DNA of 64,000 nucleotides from Alkalihalobacillus sp. YIM B00296 (lineage in GTDB: Bacteria > Bacillota > Bacilli > Bacillales > Fictibacillaceae), in contig NZ_JAIBLJ010000017.1 of assembly GCF_020179385.1 (NCBI RefSeq), forward strand, positions 309 to 64,308. Direction: 5' to 3'. The notes beneath the pieces are model-generated. The model was not told the DNA's origin. It searched no databases and was given only the letters and a program-made list of their open reading frames with translations. Below, piece by piece: positions 17,225 to 26,111 of this stretch; positions within the stretch are counted from its first letter, which is position 1; every line of letters begins with the position of its first letter. Made by a program: the position numbers and the translations under genes.

Positions 17225-17378
17225 AGAGGGTGGAACGGGGAGTTTAGGGCATATCGGCTTTGTCCGTTGCATAAGGTGAGTTAGACCGAGTAATAGAGGG
17301 CTTTTCCGACACAGACAGGCATGAAGTAACCGAGTCCAAGTCGAACAATCGTCGAAAAAACATAGAGGAGGGATTCGG

Positions 17379-18236
17379 ATGAAAAAGGTATTGCCTGGAG
17401 CACTTGCGGCTGGCTTTGTCATGACAGTCGGGACAGAGGCATATGCACATTCCGGGGAAGAGGTGATCGAGAGCGCGAAAAAATACTTAGGAGCACCTTA
17501 CAGATATGGCTCACCAGTAGGGGACACGTCCAGTTTTGATTGTTCTTCTTTTACGGCAACGGTTTTCAGTTATCACGGCATCAATCTTCCTAGAACGAGT
17601 CGAGCTCAAGCAGGAGTTGGGAAGCCTGTACGTAGCGGGGACTTGCAGCCAGGTGATCTTGTTTTCTTTGATACGAATTTTGACGGAAAAATCAACCACG
17701 TTGCCATTTATGCTGGTGATGGGAAAATGATAGGGGCACAGAGTAAAGGTGTCGGCTATGCAAACCCATTTTCACCCCATTATTGGAGCGATCGATATGT
17801 AACAGCAAGAAGAGTCTTATCAGATGCGGTTAAAGTAAAAAAAGAGCCGAAGTTAACAGTCGTAATGGGAAAAGGAAAGGCTGAGCAAACTGGAGAAGTC
17901 GAAGTGACTGTAAAATCGGTCCGCTTCCATACCGTTATTAAAGGCGATACGCTCTGGGACATCAGCCAACGCTATGGTACGGATGTCCAAACCTTGAAAA
18001 AATTGAATGACATCAAATCGCATTGGATTTATCCAGGCAAAACCATCCTTCTACCTGGTGAAGAAAAATCGAAGGATGTTGTAGTCCATTCCTACAGCAT
18101 GTACACCATTCAAAAAGGCGATACGTTATGGGACATCGGGCAAAAATATAGCGTTTCTGTAGAAAAATTAATGAAAACCAATGGGTTAAGTTCATCACTG
18201 ATCTATCCAGGACAACAGGTAATGATACCCAAGTAG
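17379..18236 (+). CDS. Secreted NlpC/P60 endopeptidase with two LysM domains (LytE/LytF-like)
   Basis: 285 residues: signal peptide (about 1-23), NlpC/P60 domain with C55 in FDCSSF, H107 in INHVAIY and Q121, then LysM at about 186-229 and 242-285, both with KGDTLWDI. The linker lacks the serine-rich repeat of the paralogue at 11177 and is instead lysine- and valine-rich. The two paralogues share long stretches, for example YRYGSPVG and NHV-IYAG, and probably arose by duplication. No WalR box was found upstream, so the two may be expressed under different conditions. AGGAGG precedes ATG 17379. Confidence 0.9.
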   Translation: MKKVLPGALAAGFVMTVGTEAYAHSGEEVIESAKKYLGAPYRYGSPVGDTSSFDCSSFTATVFSYHGINLPRTSRAQAGVGKPVRSGDLQPGDLVFFDTNFDGKINHVAIYAGDGKMIGAQSKGVGYANPFSPHYWSDRYVTARRVLSDAVKVKKEPKLTVVMGKGKAEQTGEVEVTVKSVRFHTVIKGDTLWDISQRYGTDVQTLKKLNDIKSHWIYPGKTILLPGEEKSKDVVVHSYSMYTIQKGDTLWDIGQKYSVSVEKLMKTNGLSSSLIYPGQQVMIPK

Positions 18237-18266
18237 ACCTCGTGAAGATTATTTTTATGAAATTAC

Positions 18267-18311
18267 GGGTAGTCGGATTACTAGGAGTACAACGATTACC
18301 CATAATTTTTT
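18267..18311 (+). terminator. Probable terminator
   Basis: A nine-pair stem GGGTAGTCG/CGATTACCC with one G-U pair is followed by ATAATTTTTT. Confidence 0.6.
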
Positions 18312-18329
18312 CTATAGGAGGCCGTGTTC

Positions 18330-19928
18330 ATGACTATCATAGACAACGTATACCTTTACCGACCTGGTGTAAAAGAGGACAAGCAGATTCATCATATCGA
18401 AATTGAAAAAGGGAAAATTAAAGCGATCAGTAAGGGAAGGGCCGATCAAAGTGCAGGGACTATCATTAATGGGAATGGCTCAACCGTTACAGCATCCTTC
18501 AATGACACCCATATGCACCTGCTTCGCTACGGGTTGATGAAAAAAGAGCTCGATCTTCGTAAGGTGACGTCGTGGAGTGAAATGAAAGACATCGTGCACA
18601 ATAAATACAATGAAGAATTGATGGAAGAGCACGACTGGGTTATTGGACGAGGAGTCATTGACGATCAATTTGAAGACCTGGACCATCCTCTTACAGCGAA
18701 AGAATTGGAAGAGCTTGAATACGAGAAACCGATGTTCTTTCTACACGATGATGGGCACGAATGTATCGTAAATGAAGAGGCTTTGAAGATCTTAAGGAAA
18801 GAGCCTGAGCTTGAAAAAAACCATGACCGGTTCATTGAAAAGGATAAAGACGGGAAATGGAATGGTCGGTTCAAGGATACAGCCGTTCATTTCATCAAGT
18901 ACCATTTCAGGAATAAAACAGAAGCGGAAACATACGAAGCCATAAAAGCCGCTATCCCGCATTTGCTTGAATACGGTATCACTTCTGTCCAAACGGATGA
19001 TGTCAATTTTGCGGGTTCTTTTGATCAGGTGTGGCGGACGTATACTGACCTTGAAAAAGATGGGGAGCTGCCGATCAAAGCTCAGCTTCATCACTACATT
19101 TACCATGTGGAAGATTTGAAAAACTTTATTAAAAACGATGACAAACGTACTGGTGATGGGACGGATCGGGTGACAGTCGGGGCTTTCAAGATCTTTTTAG
19201 ATGGGACACAAAGACTTCATACAGCAGCACTAAGAGAACCTTATCATGACCAACCAGAGGCTGACGGCGAGTTGATTTACACACAAGAAGAATTGAATGA
19301 AATGGTGAAGACTGCGGATGAAAACAACATGCAGGTCGCCATGCATGCAATTGGGGATCGAGCCGTTGAACAAGCCCTTAATGCAATTGAGCAAGTAGGC
19401 GCGGAGAAAATGCGCCACCGAATCATCCATGCCCAGGTGTTAGCGCCAGACCTATTGGAGAGGCTGCAGGAAATCAAACCTTACCTCGAGATTCAACCTG
19501 GATTTATGATGGATGAATATGACCAAACAGGAGATTGGGTTGGAAGAGAGCGGGAAAGGTATTGTAACCCCTGGTATACGGTCGATGAAATGGAGATTCC
19601 GTATACGGGTAGCTCAGATAGTCCGATTGGGGACCTTTCTCCTCTAGTAAACATTTTTGCTGGTGTAAACCGGACCGACAAAGAAGGAAATCCAGAAGGC
19701 GGTTGGATTCCGTATGAGAAACTTCCGCTTGATAAAATGTACAAATCTTACACCGAAACCGGTGCATATCTCGATTTTCAAGAAGACAAGAAAGGAAAGC
19801 TGGAAGAAGGCTATGCAGCCGATCTCGTGTTGTTATCCGATCACCTAGAGGAAATCGATCCACACCAAATAAATGACATCAAAGTGCTCGAAACCTGGAT
19901 AGATGGAGAGCGGGTTTATAAGAAGTAA
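18330..19928 (+). CDS. YtcJ-type metal-dependent amidohydrolase
   Basis: About 532 residues from ATG 18330; the AGGAGG at 18316-18321 is too near GTG 18324. It is an Amidohydro_3 family TIM barrel with NDTHMHLLRYG supplying the HxH metal ligands near residue 58. Further ligands are in VAMHAIGDRAV and RIIHAQVLAP, and the last aspartate is in GSSDSPIGDLSP. A small beta-sandwich is formed from both ends, with ADLVLLS near the C-terminus. No signal peptide is visible, so it is cytoplasmic. Family members hydrolyse varied amides and cyclic ureides; the substrate here cannot be told. It is flanked by terminators and so appears monocistronic. Confidence 0.88.
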   Translation: MTIIDNVYLYRPGVKEDKQIHHIEIEKGKIKAISKGRADQSAGTIINGNGSTVTASFNDTHMHLLRYGLMKKELDLRKVTSWSEMKDIVHNKYNEELMEEHDWVIGRGVIDDQFEDLDHPLTAKELEELEYEKPMFFLHDDGHECIVNEEALKILRKEPELEKNHDRFIEKDKDGKWNGRFKDTAVHFIKYHFRNKTEAETYEAIKAAIPHLLEYGITSVQTDDVNFAGSFDQVWRTYTDLEKDGELPIKAQLHHYIYHVEDLKNFIKNDDKRTGDGTDRVTVGAFKIFLDGTQRLHTAALREPYHDQPEADGELIYTQEELNEMVKTADENNMQVAMHAIGDRAVEQALNAIEQVGAEKMRHRIIHAQVLAPDLLERLQEIKPYLEIQPGFMMDEYDQTGDWVGRERERYCNPWYTVDEMEIPYTGSSDSPIGDLSPLVNIFAGVNRTDKEGNPEGGWIPYEKLPLDKMYKSYTETGAYLDFQEDKKGKLEEGYAADLVLLSDHLEEIDPHQINDIKVLETWIDGERVYKK

Positions 19929-20034
19929 TGTTGGAGTGAGGTGTCCTTCATTTTTATTTAAAATGTCGGTAGACGTGATTAATGAGTTTAAGGATGCATT
20001 AAGGTTTATATTAGGTGTCAGATTCCAAGCCAAA

Positions 20035-20063
20035 AAAGTGAACCCATCAAATGGGTTCACTTT
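20035..20063. terminator. Bidirectional terminator
   Basis: A perfect 13-bp stem AAAGTGAACCCAT/ATGGGTTCACTTT with a 3-nt loop. It lies between the converging genes at 18330 (+) and 20103 (-). Confidence 0.8.
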
Positions 20064-20102
20064 GATCCTCAATACAAGCATATTCATTATTATTTAGAGG
20101 TA

Positions 20103-22898
20103 CTAAAGATTTGGCAAATATTGATCGTATATCTTCCATTCACCATCAAACAACGATTTTTTTAAATAGATGATTCCGCTAGTGTCTTGAGAGTTAGTTA
20201 ATTTACGGCCTCCTTTTTGATAGGTTATTTCATATTCAGCCCCATTTAATTCCACGGATGCAAAAAGATTAGATTTATCAATTACTTCAGCAGAAAGATT
20301 TCCATTGAATATCGTCTGAATTGTTACTCCATTTTCAGCTATTTTTTCAAAATGAGTTGTGTTCCAGTGTGACCAAGCTTGGTAATGGCCAGTTGTATAG
20401 TAATTAGTCAATTCCCTTATTTGGTCGTAATCATTATTTGCAAAGGCCTCTGACATATGGTTTTCGAAGTTGAGCACAAGGCTTTCCAGGTCATTGTTGT
20501 CTGGCATGTCACTTGACTGTAGATGCAATGCACGATATAACATGACGACGCCCTCACCTCGTTCCGCATTGGCGAAAGGATGGAATTTGTCCGCCGTAAC
20601 ACCATTTACGATACCTGCAGCACTTGCTTTTTCAATATAGTGTGTTGCCCAATAAGAAGGAACGTCTTTAAATGACTTCGGTTCCCCGTTAAATGATACG
20701 GTTGATTCAAAGGCTCTCACCACAAGAGTAGCAATTTCATCACGCCGAATATTCTGCTCAGGTGCGAAATGAGTTTCATCTACTCCTTTTACAATATCAA
20801 GCGAACTTGCGATCCGTACCGGTTCATAGTACCAATCTTGTTCATCGACATCTTTAAATGGCTCAGTGGATTCGTTGCTTTCCAACCCAAGTGACCGTAC
20901 CAGAAGGGCAACAAACTCTGCTCTCGTAATCTGCTGATTGGGCTTTATTTCTATAAGCCCATTGGAATTAAGATATCCTTTAAGCACATCCGTATCAACA
21001 AAATTATGAAGTTGTTTACTAGCCCAATGATTATCGATATCTATTGGAAAATAGTTGAGGAGTTTTTTTGGTGGTTCAAGCTCTTCTGTAAATTGGCTAA
21101 TATTTAAAGGTAAATATTGATTTTCAGGATCTTTGTAGATCGTTCCGCTTTCCTTGCTGTACAACCATACTTCACCGTCCTCATGAATGTCCACCAACGA
21201 CATTTTGTACGGCAAGTCTGACAGTTTTTTAAAGGTTTCACTATCATAAATAGCTCTGTCAGAAATTGCGATATGATTAAAAGCATCAAGAATGCGCTCG
21301 TGTAATTCTAAATTAAAGCCGCCATAAACAGTACTTAGAGTATTGGCATCTAATTTTAGTTTTGTTATAAAGAGATTTCCGTCCTCCAAAATTAATCTGC
21401 TTTCTCTAGAACTACCAGCCGAGCTTTGATCTATTATGTTAAGCTCTTTTGTGTCAACAGCATAAACATCGTCACCTTCCAAAGTTTCCGCAATGAACAA
21501 CCGGCCATTTTCTTCATCTAACAACATCTCAGGAAAGCGCGGCTTACCAACAATTGTCAACTCTTTTTTAAAACCAGTGTCAAATTCGTAGTAGTTGATA
21601 TCCTGAAATTGATCTTGTTCGGTATAAAACATTTTATCGCCATTAACTTCAATTCGGTATGGAGTTTCATCAAGCAAGATAGAGTTGACATTACCATTAA
21701 AATTCTTGTTGACGATAGCAACCTTTGTCGCTCCCCAAAGTGCTACATATAACTTATCTCCATGCATCTCAATATCAACCGGATTAGAACCAATTGGTAT
21801 TTCATGTGTAACCGACAAATCATTCGTCCGGATATAATAAAGGGTATTTTTCTGTTCAGATACGGCATAAATCATCCCGTTTTTTTCGTCATGAACCCAA
21901 TCTGTCAGAGGAGCACTTAGCTTCAGCTGATTTTCTGACCTTAGAAATTCTGTCGGTTTATTTGGATCAACTGATAGAATTACTCTTCTGATTTTCTGAT
22001 CATCTGAAGAATAGACAAATAGGTTTTGCTGTCCATCCATCAAGTAGTTGCTTCCCTTAATTCCATATGGGACTCCTGCATAATTTTCACGATCATAGAT
22101 GTTGTTTCTTGTCAGAACATAGTTGTTGTATACTTGAAGGACTGTGCTATTAAAATCACCATGAATAATCGATAAATTGTCTGCTTCAAAACTTCTGCCA
22201 GCATAGAAAACCTTATTGTCATTAAAAATCACCTTATTTTCGGGATAATAGAAACCATAGTTATCATCATACGTGGATTTACTTACTGTTTGTCGGTTTT
22301 TTATGTTGATTGCAAAAATATCTGAGCCGGTAACACCGGACTCGCCAACATATAACATGTGATTTTCGTTATCAAACGCAAGATCTGCTTCATGATACCA
22401 CTTAGTCTTCCCATCAATTAATAATTCATCTTGGGTACGGGTTGAAAGGTCAAATTCAAATACACTTGAGTTGCTATCCAATACATAATATATTTTTTCT
22501 TTGGTGGCAACAATATTCTTTATTTTTTCGTATGATTTGAAATTCAGCAGTTTGTACGTATTTTGAATTGTTCCTTCCTTTATATCAATAGCAATTATTT
22601 TGTCAGAAAGAGAAATATAAAGTGTATCATTTAAACGATATAAATCGCTTATAGGCTCTTGAAAGGTAAACTGATCAAAGGTTTGGAGGCCGTTTTTATC
22701 TATAAACAGCAATTTATTCGTTTTTGTAGCGTAATAAATATATCCATTAACTTCATCAAGTAACCATTTGTACATGGAATCAAGCGAAGAGCTTTCGGTA
22801 TGTTCAGCCTTGACGCCATCTATAGGATATCCGTATAAAATTGTGGTGATTATCAGGCATCTTAACAAAAATTTAAGCTTATGTTTATGTAAGTACAT
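20103..22898 (-). CDS. Surface protein with beta-propeller, three SLH domains and an NTF2-like C-terminal domain
   Basis: 931 residues. A signal peptide (about 1-32) is followed by repeated short beta units (about 45-600) such as GMIYAVSEQKNTLYYIRTND and DKLYVALWGATKVAIVNK, typical of YVTN/NHL-like propellers. Three SLH repeats at about 615-795 carry ITRAEFVALLVRSLGL, IRRDEIATLVVRAF and AERGEGVVMLYRAL. In the third, ITRAE is degenerate (AERGE). A C-terminal module of about 129 residues (EWKIYDQYLPNL end) resembles the NTF2-like domain of TcaA-type proteins. SLH domains bind pyruvylated secondary cell wall polymer, and csaB is present in this window. Finding SLH in mid-protein rather than at an end is uncommon. 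Confidence 0.85.
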   Translation of the reverse strand: MYLHKHKLKFLLRCLIITTILYGYPIDGVKAEHTESSSLDSMYKWLLDEVNGYIYYATKTNKLLFIDKNGLQTFDQFTFQEPISDLYRLNDTLYISLSDKIIAIDIKEGTIQNTYKLLNFKSYEKIKNIVATKEKIYYVLDSNSSVFEFDLSTRTQDELLIDGKTKWYHEADLAFDNENHMLYVGESGVTGSDIFAINIKNRQTVSKSTYDDNYGFYYPENKVIFNDNKVFYAGRSFEADNLSIIHGDFNSTVLQVYNNYVLTRNNIYDRENYAGVPYGIKGSNYLMDGQQNLFVYSSDDQKIRRVILSVDPNKPTEFLRSENQLKLSAPLTDWVHDEKNGMIYAVSEQKNTLYYIRTNDLSVTHEIPIGSNPVDIEMHGDKLYVALWGATKVAIVNKNFNGNVNSILLDETPYRIEVNGDKMFYTEQDQFQDINYYEFDTGFKKELTIVGKPRFPEMLLDEENGRLFIAETLEGDDVYAVDTKELNIIDQSSAGSSRESRLILEDGNLFITKLKLDANTLSTVYGGFNLELHERILDAFNHIAISDRAIYDSETFKKLSDLPYKMSLVDIHEDGEVWLYSKESGTIYKDPENQYLPLNISQFTEELEPPKKLLNYFPIDIDNHWASKQLHNFVDTDVLKGYLNSNGLIEIKPNQQITRAEFVALLVRSLGLESNESTEPFKDVDEQDWYYEPVRIASSLDIVKGVDETHFAPEQNIRRDEIATLVVRAFESTVSFNGEPKSFKDVPSYWATHYIEKASAAGIVNGVTADKFHPFANAERGEGVVMLYRALHLQSSDMPDNNDLESLVLNFENHMSEAFANNDYDQIRELTNYYTTGHYQAWSHWNTTHFEKIAENGVTIQTIFNGNLSAEVIDKSNLFASVELNGAEYEITYQKGGRKLTNSQDTSGIIYLKKSLFDGEWKIYDQYLPNL

Positions 22899-23043
22899 TT
22901 CTCTACACTCCCCCTTTTTATCTCTATTATTTAGTTTAATGGACTATTAGGAATTAATCCATAGAGGGGAACCTAGTTAAAGAAAGAAAATATTAACAAA
23001 TTGTTCTGACAGTGGTGATTGAATTAATTCTGATTAAACTTCA

Positions 23044-23137
23044 AGAAGCTATCCCACAATTTTAATGTCACCAAAACAACATTTTGTATCAAAATGTTGT
23101 AACACGGGGTCATTCAGACACTTATGGGATAGCCTCT
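23044..23137. repeat. Nested inverted-repeat element
   Basis: The outer arms AGAAGCTATCCCA (23044-23056) and TGGGATAGCCTCT (23125-23137) match in 12 of 13 positions. Inside is a perfect 10-bp hairpin ACAACATTTT/AAAATGTTGT (23076-23100). The segment CAGACACTTATGGG is shared with 41380-41426. There is no coding sequence in 22899-23287 that I trust. Confidence 0.65.
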
Positions 23138-23287
23138 TTGATTTAATATTCCAATCTTTTCTTCTAATCCTACTTAAGAACTCCCTTAAGAGTGGCTACA
23201 TAACAATGACTGTGTGTAGAGTACAGGAGGAAGCCCAAAAATGGAATGAAGAAAGAAGAGTAAGAAAATTCATTCGATCTTCTCTAA

Positions 23288-23647
23288 TTATTTAATAAAA
23301 CGAATCGTTAATGGAAAGCGATAGTAGTTGCCTTCACTGGCTCGGATTGTTCCAATGATCATGAACACCAAATGAAGAATTACAACGATTGGGAATATAG
23401 CTAAGCCGATAAGAATAATCATTAATGCACCAGCAATTAGTCCATAAAGGTAGAAACTGATTTGAAAGTTCAATACTTCTTTTCCATGATAGTCAACATA
23501 GGAGTATTCATCTTTTTTAAGTAGCCAGATTAGAAGAGGTGCTATTATGAATCCGAGGGTTGCGGTCAAATACCCAGCAAACCCTGCAAGGTGGACATAC
23601 ATCCCCCAATTTCTTTCATCTTTCGATAGTTCATTATTATGGTCCAA
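23288..23647 (-). CDS. DUF4870-type small membrane protein
   Basis: About 119 residues starting at TTG 23647, which lies 8 bases after AAAGGAG. The upstream GTG at 23656 is too near the ribosome binding site. Three hydrophobic segments are present: MYVHLAGFAGYLTATLGFI, the long LYGLIAGALMIILIGLAIF, and a following IVVILHLVFMIIG. The motif YVDYHGKEVLNFQIS between the first and second is characteristic of DUF4870/TMEM-like proteins. Function is unknown. Confidence 0.8.
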   Translation of the reverse strand: MDHNNELSKDERNWGMYVHLAGFAGYLTATLGFIIAPLLIWLLKKDEYSYVDYHGKEVLNFQISFYLYGLIAGALMIILIGLAIFPIVVILHLVFMIIGTIRASEGNYYRFPLTIRFIK

Positions 23648-23676
23648 AAGAATCACTCCTTTATAATAGTCAGTAA

Positions 23677-23734
23677 GTGCCAGGTACCATTTTAGAACGC
23701 TTGATATAATAAGGTTTTTTGGGTACCTGGCACC
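23677..23734. repeat. Perfect inverted repeat GTGCCAGGTACC/GGTACCTGGCAC
   Basis: 12-bp perfect arms (23677-23688 and 23722-23733) enclose about 33 bases that end in GGTTTTTTG. It is the second copy of the family seen at 17166-17224. It lies between two small minus-strand genes and could act as a terminator or be a mobile palindrome. Confidence 0.75.
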
Positions 23735-23748
23735 GCAGGTGGAGTCTG

Positions 23749-24078
23749 TTAGCCGATGACTTCTATTTCATCTTCATCCTGTTTGTCTTTTCTTGCTGCG
23801 CTGATCAACAGGAGGATGGCTGTGATACTGTGCATGACCCAGCCTATAATAGGGATCCAAGCGATACACGAGGTGATGATCCCGAAGATACTTCCCATAC
23901 GTTGAAAACCAATTTTCGCTTCTTTGTTCACATATACAAGTGTAACAATATGAAGTCCCAACATCACAAATAAAGGGATATACCAATTCGCTAAGACGAA
24001 TGTCCCTCCAATAACAGGGATTGCAAGGAAAGCTTCACAACCGCCTGTTACCCATTGAAGTATTTTATATGTTTTCAT
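23749..24078 (-). CDS. Small membrane protein of unknown function
   Basis: 109 residues with three to four hydrophobic segments (about 10-30, 33-50, 62-80 and 83-95) and a charged tail KDKQDEDEIEVIG. The ATG start has AAAGGAGCG in front on the minus strand. I do not recognise the family. It may be co-expressed with the DUF4870-type gene downstream, but a repeat hairpin separates them. Confidence 0.65.
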   Translation of the reverse strand: MKTYKILQWVTGGCEAFLAIPVIGGTFVLANWYIPLFVMLGLHIVTLVYVNKEAKIGFQRMGSIFGIITSCIAWIPIIGWVMHSITAILLLISAARKDKQDEDEIEVIG

Positions 24079-24276
24079 TTGCTTAACGCTCCTTTTATAA
24101 ACTTTTCTTTATATCACTATATACGGTTAAAACACGAAAAGGTTTTGCTTTTTCTTTAAAATACCAAAAAAAGTGTGGATTTAAAAATTCTTAATATGAA
24201 ATGTTATAAAATTGGGTGCTATGATAAGATGAAGAAAGTTATAATAAGCCTTGATAATAAATTCAGAGGGATGGAA

Positions 24277-24795
24277 ATGAAGAAACTGTTATTATATTGG
24301 GGTCCGGTTCTAATATTGATGGGGTTGATTTTTTATTCTTCGGCCCAGCCTTACAGTGAACAAGATATCAGACCGTTGCTCCATGATGCTGTCTCACTAG
24401 AATGGGTTTCGACCTACTTTTCTGACCTCGCTTTTTATTATGCAGGTGAAGAAGTTAGTGTCCATAAGCTTGGTGAAGCAGGGTACATAGAGTTTTTCAT
24501 CAGAAAAGGGACCCACGTTATAGTGTATTTGATTCTGGCCGTTCTGCTCTATAGAGCATTCAGAAATTCATTTGAAAAACATGCATCAATCATCAGCTTG
24601 TCACTCCTAACCACGTGCCTTTATGCGGTTTCAGATGAAATCCATCAAGGTTTTACAGTTCAAAGATCGCCTCATGTGGAGGATATCGTTTTAGATAGTG
24701 TAGGAGCGATTATAGGTGTCTTTTTGGCTCACTACATGTTATACAAAAAGTCTGGACTACAAACTAAACGCCAATTACGGAATGAAAAAAATTGA
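24277..24795 (+). CDS. VanZ-like family membrane protein
   Basis: About 172 residues from ATG 24277 with AGAGGGATGG upstream; a longer frame starting at 24175 lacks a ribosome binding site. The sequence shows the VanZ pattern. A first helix with GLIFYSSAQPYSEQD is followed by the conserved FFIRKGTHVIVYLILAVL segment. Next comes a helix with CLYAVSDEIHQGFTVQRSPHVED and then DSVGAIIGVFLAH. VanZ homologues are polytopic proteins; the founding member gives low-level teicoplanin resistance, but the function of most is unknown. Confidence 0.88.
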   Translation: MKKLLLYWGPVLILMGLIFYSSAQPYSEQDIRPLLHDAVSLEWVSTYFSDLAFYYAGEEVSVHKLGEAGYIEFFIRKGTHVIVYLILAVLLYRAFRNSFEKHASIISLSLLTTCLYAVSDEIHQGFTVQRSPHVEDIVLDSVGAIIGVFLAHYMLYKKSGLQTKRQLRNEKN

Positions 24796-24852
24796 CCGAA
24801 GTATTGCAAAAAAAGTACCATTTACGATAGACGGAATATGGGGGGAAACAAG

Positions 24853-25998
24853 ATGGATAGAAAGATTAAAGTTATGACGATATTTGGTACAAGACCTGAA
24901 GCAATCAAGATGTGTCCGCTAGTTCTTGAATTGGAAAAGCATCCTGATGAAATCGAATCAATTGTGACCGTGACAGCCCAACATCGCGAAATGCTTGATC
25001 AAGTATTGGAAATTTTTGAAGTCACTCCAGATTATGATTTAAACATTATGAAACAGCGCCAAAGCTTGGTGGAAATCACAAACCGTGCTTTAGAAGGTGT
25101 TGATAGGGTTCTTAAAGAAGCTGAACCAGATATTGTTTTGGTACATGGGGACACGTCCACCTCATTTGTGGCCAGCTTAGCTGCCTTTTACAATCAAATC
25201 GTTGTAGGACATGTGGAGGCAGGGTTACGAACAGGTAACAAATATTCTCCCTACCCAGAAGAAATGAATCGAATGTTAACTGGTGTTCTTACTGATATGC
25301 ACTTTGCACCTACAAACAATTCAGCACAGAATCTTTTAAAAGAAAATAAAAAACACAACGACATCTACATTACGGGTAATACAGCTATAGATGCATTGAA
25401 AACAACTGTACAAGAAGATTACCAACATCAGGTGTTGGAAAAACTAAATGATGATCGGCTTATCTTGATGACAGCCCATCGTAGAGAAAATCTCGGGGAA
25501 CCTATGCGTCAGATGTTCTCTGCTATACGCCGATTAGTTGATGAACATGAAAATACCCAGGTCGTCTATCCTGTCCATCTAAATCCGGCAGTTCGTGAGG
25601 TCGCGCAAGATAGATTGGGTGGACATGATCGGATCCATTTGATTGAACCATTAGGTGTAATCGATTTTCACAATCTAGCCTCTAGAGCTCATATCATCCT
25701 CACAGATTCCGGTGGGATACAAGAAGAAGCGCCTTCTTTAGGGGTTCCGGTCCTGGTACTCAGGGATACGACTGAAAGACCTGAAGGGATTGAAGCAGGT
25801 ACACTTAAGCTGGCAGGAATTGAAGAAGATCACATCTATCAGCTTGCTAATGAATTGTTAACTGATCCGACAGCTTATGAAAAAATGTCAAAAGCCTCGA
25901 ATCCTTATGGAGATGGAGAAGCTTCCCGAAGGATTGTAGAAGCTATCTTTTATCACTTTAATAAAAGAAATGAACGTCCAAAAGAATTTCAAGTATAA
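24853..25998 (+). CDS. mnaA: UDP-N-acetylglucosamine 2-epimerase (non-hydrolysing)
   Basis: About 381 residues from ATG 24853, behind GGGGGAAAC; ATG 24838 would leave no ribosome binding site. Family motifs are FGTRPEAIKMCPLV at the N-terminus, VHGDTSTSFVASLAAF, HVEAGLRTGN, TAHRRENLG and LTDSGGIQEEAPSLGVPVLV. It makes UDP-ManNAc from UDP-GlcNAc in the cytoplasm, the donor for TagA in teichoic acid linkage units and for ManNAc-containing wall polymers. Two tagA-type genes lie farther down the window. It is more typical of MnaA than the paralogue at 62024 (350 residues). Confidence 0.92.
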   Translation: MDRKIKVMTIFGTRPEAIKMCPLVLELEKHPDEIESIVTVTAQHREMLDQVLEIFEVTPDYDLNIMKQRQSLVEITNRALEGVDRVLKEAEPDIVLVHGDTSTSFVASLAAFYNQIVVGHVEAGLRTGNKYSPYPEEMNRMLTGVLTDMHFAPTNNSAQNLLKENKKHNDIYITGNTAIDALKTTVQEDYQHQVLEKLNDDRLILMTAHRRENLGEPMRQMFSAIRRLVDEHENTQVVYPVHLNPAVREVAQDRLGGHDRIHLIEPLGVIDFHNLASRAHIILTDSGGIQEEAPSLGVPVLVLRDTTERPEGIEAGTLKLAGIEEDHIYQLANELLTDPTAYEKMSKASNPYGDGEASRRIVEAIFYHFNKRNERPKEFQV

Positions 25999-26052
25999 AA
26001 CAGGTATTACATTAGATAAACTGACCGATAATTTTTGAACCCGCCCCGAAAA

Positions 26053-26097
26053 AAGGGCTGACACATTGTAATTATTAAATGTGTCAGCCCTTCATTT
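26053..26097. terminator. Bidirectional terminator
   Basis: A 15-bp stem AAGGGCTGACACATT/AATGTGTCAGCCCTT with flanking A and T runs, between mnaA (+) and the 26112 gene (-). Confidence 0.88.
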
Positions 26098-26111
26098 TAT
26101 CGATCGTCTAA

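Noticed and set aside
23065-23295. 76-codon plus-strand frame
   Set aside because: It overlaps the nested inverted repeat and the end of the DUF4870-type gene and has no ribosome binding site.
24175-24276. Longer VanZ-like start
   Set aside because: No ribosome binding site for 24175, and the family N-terminus begins at ATG 24277.
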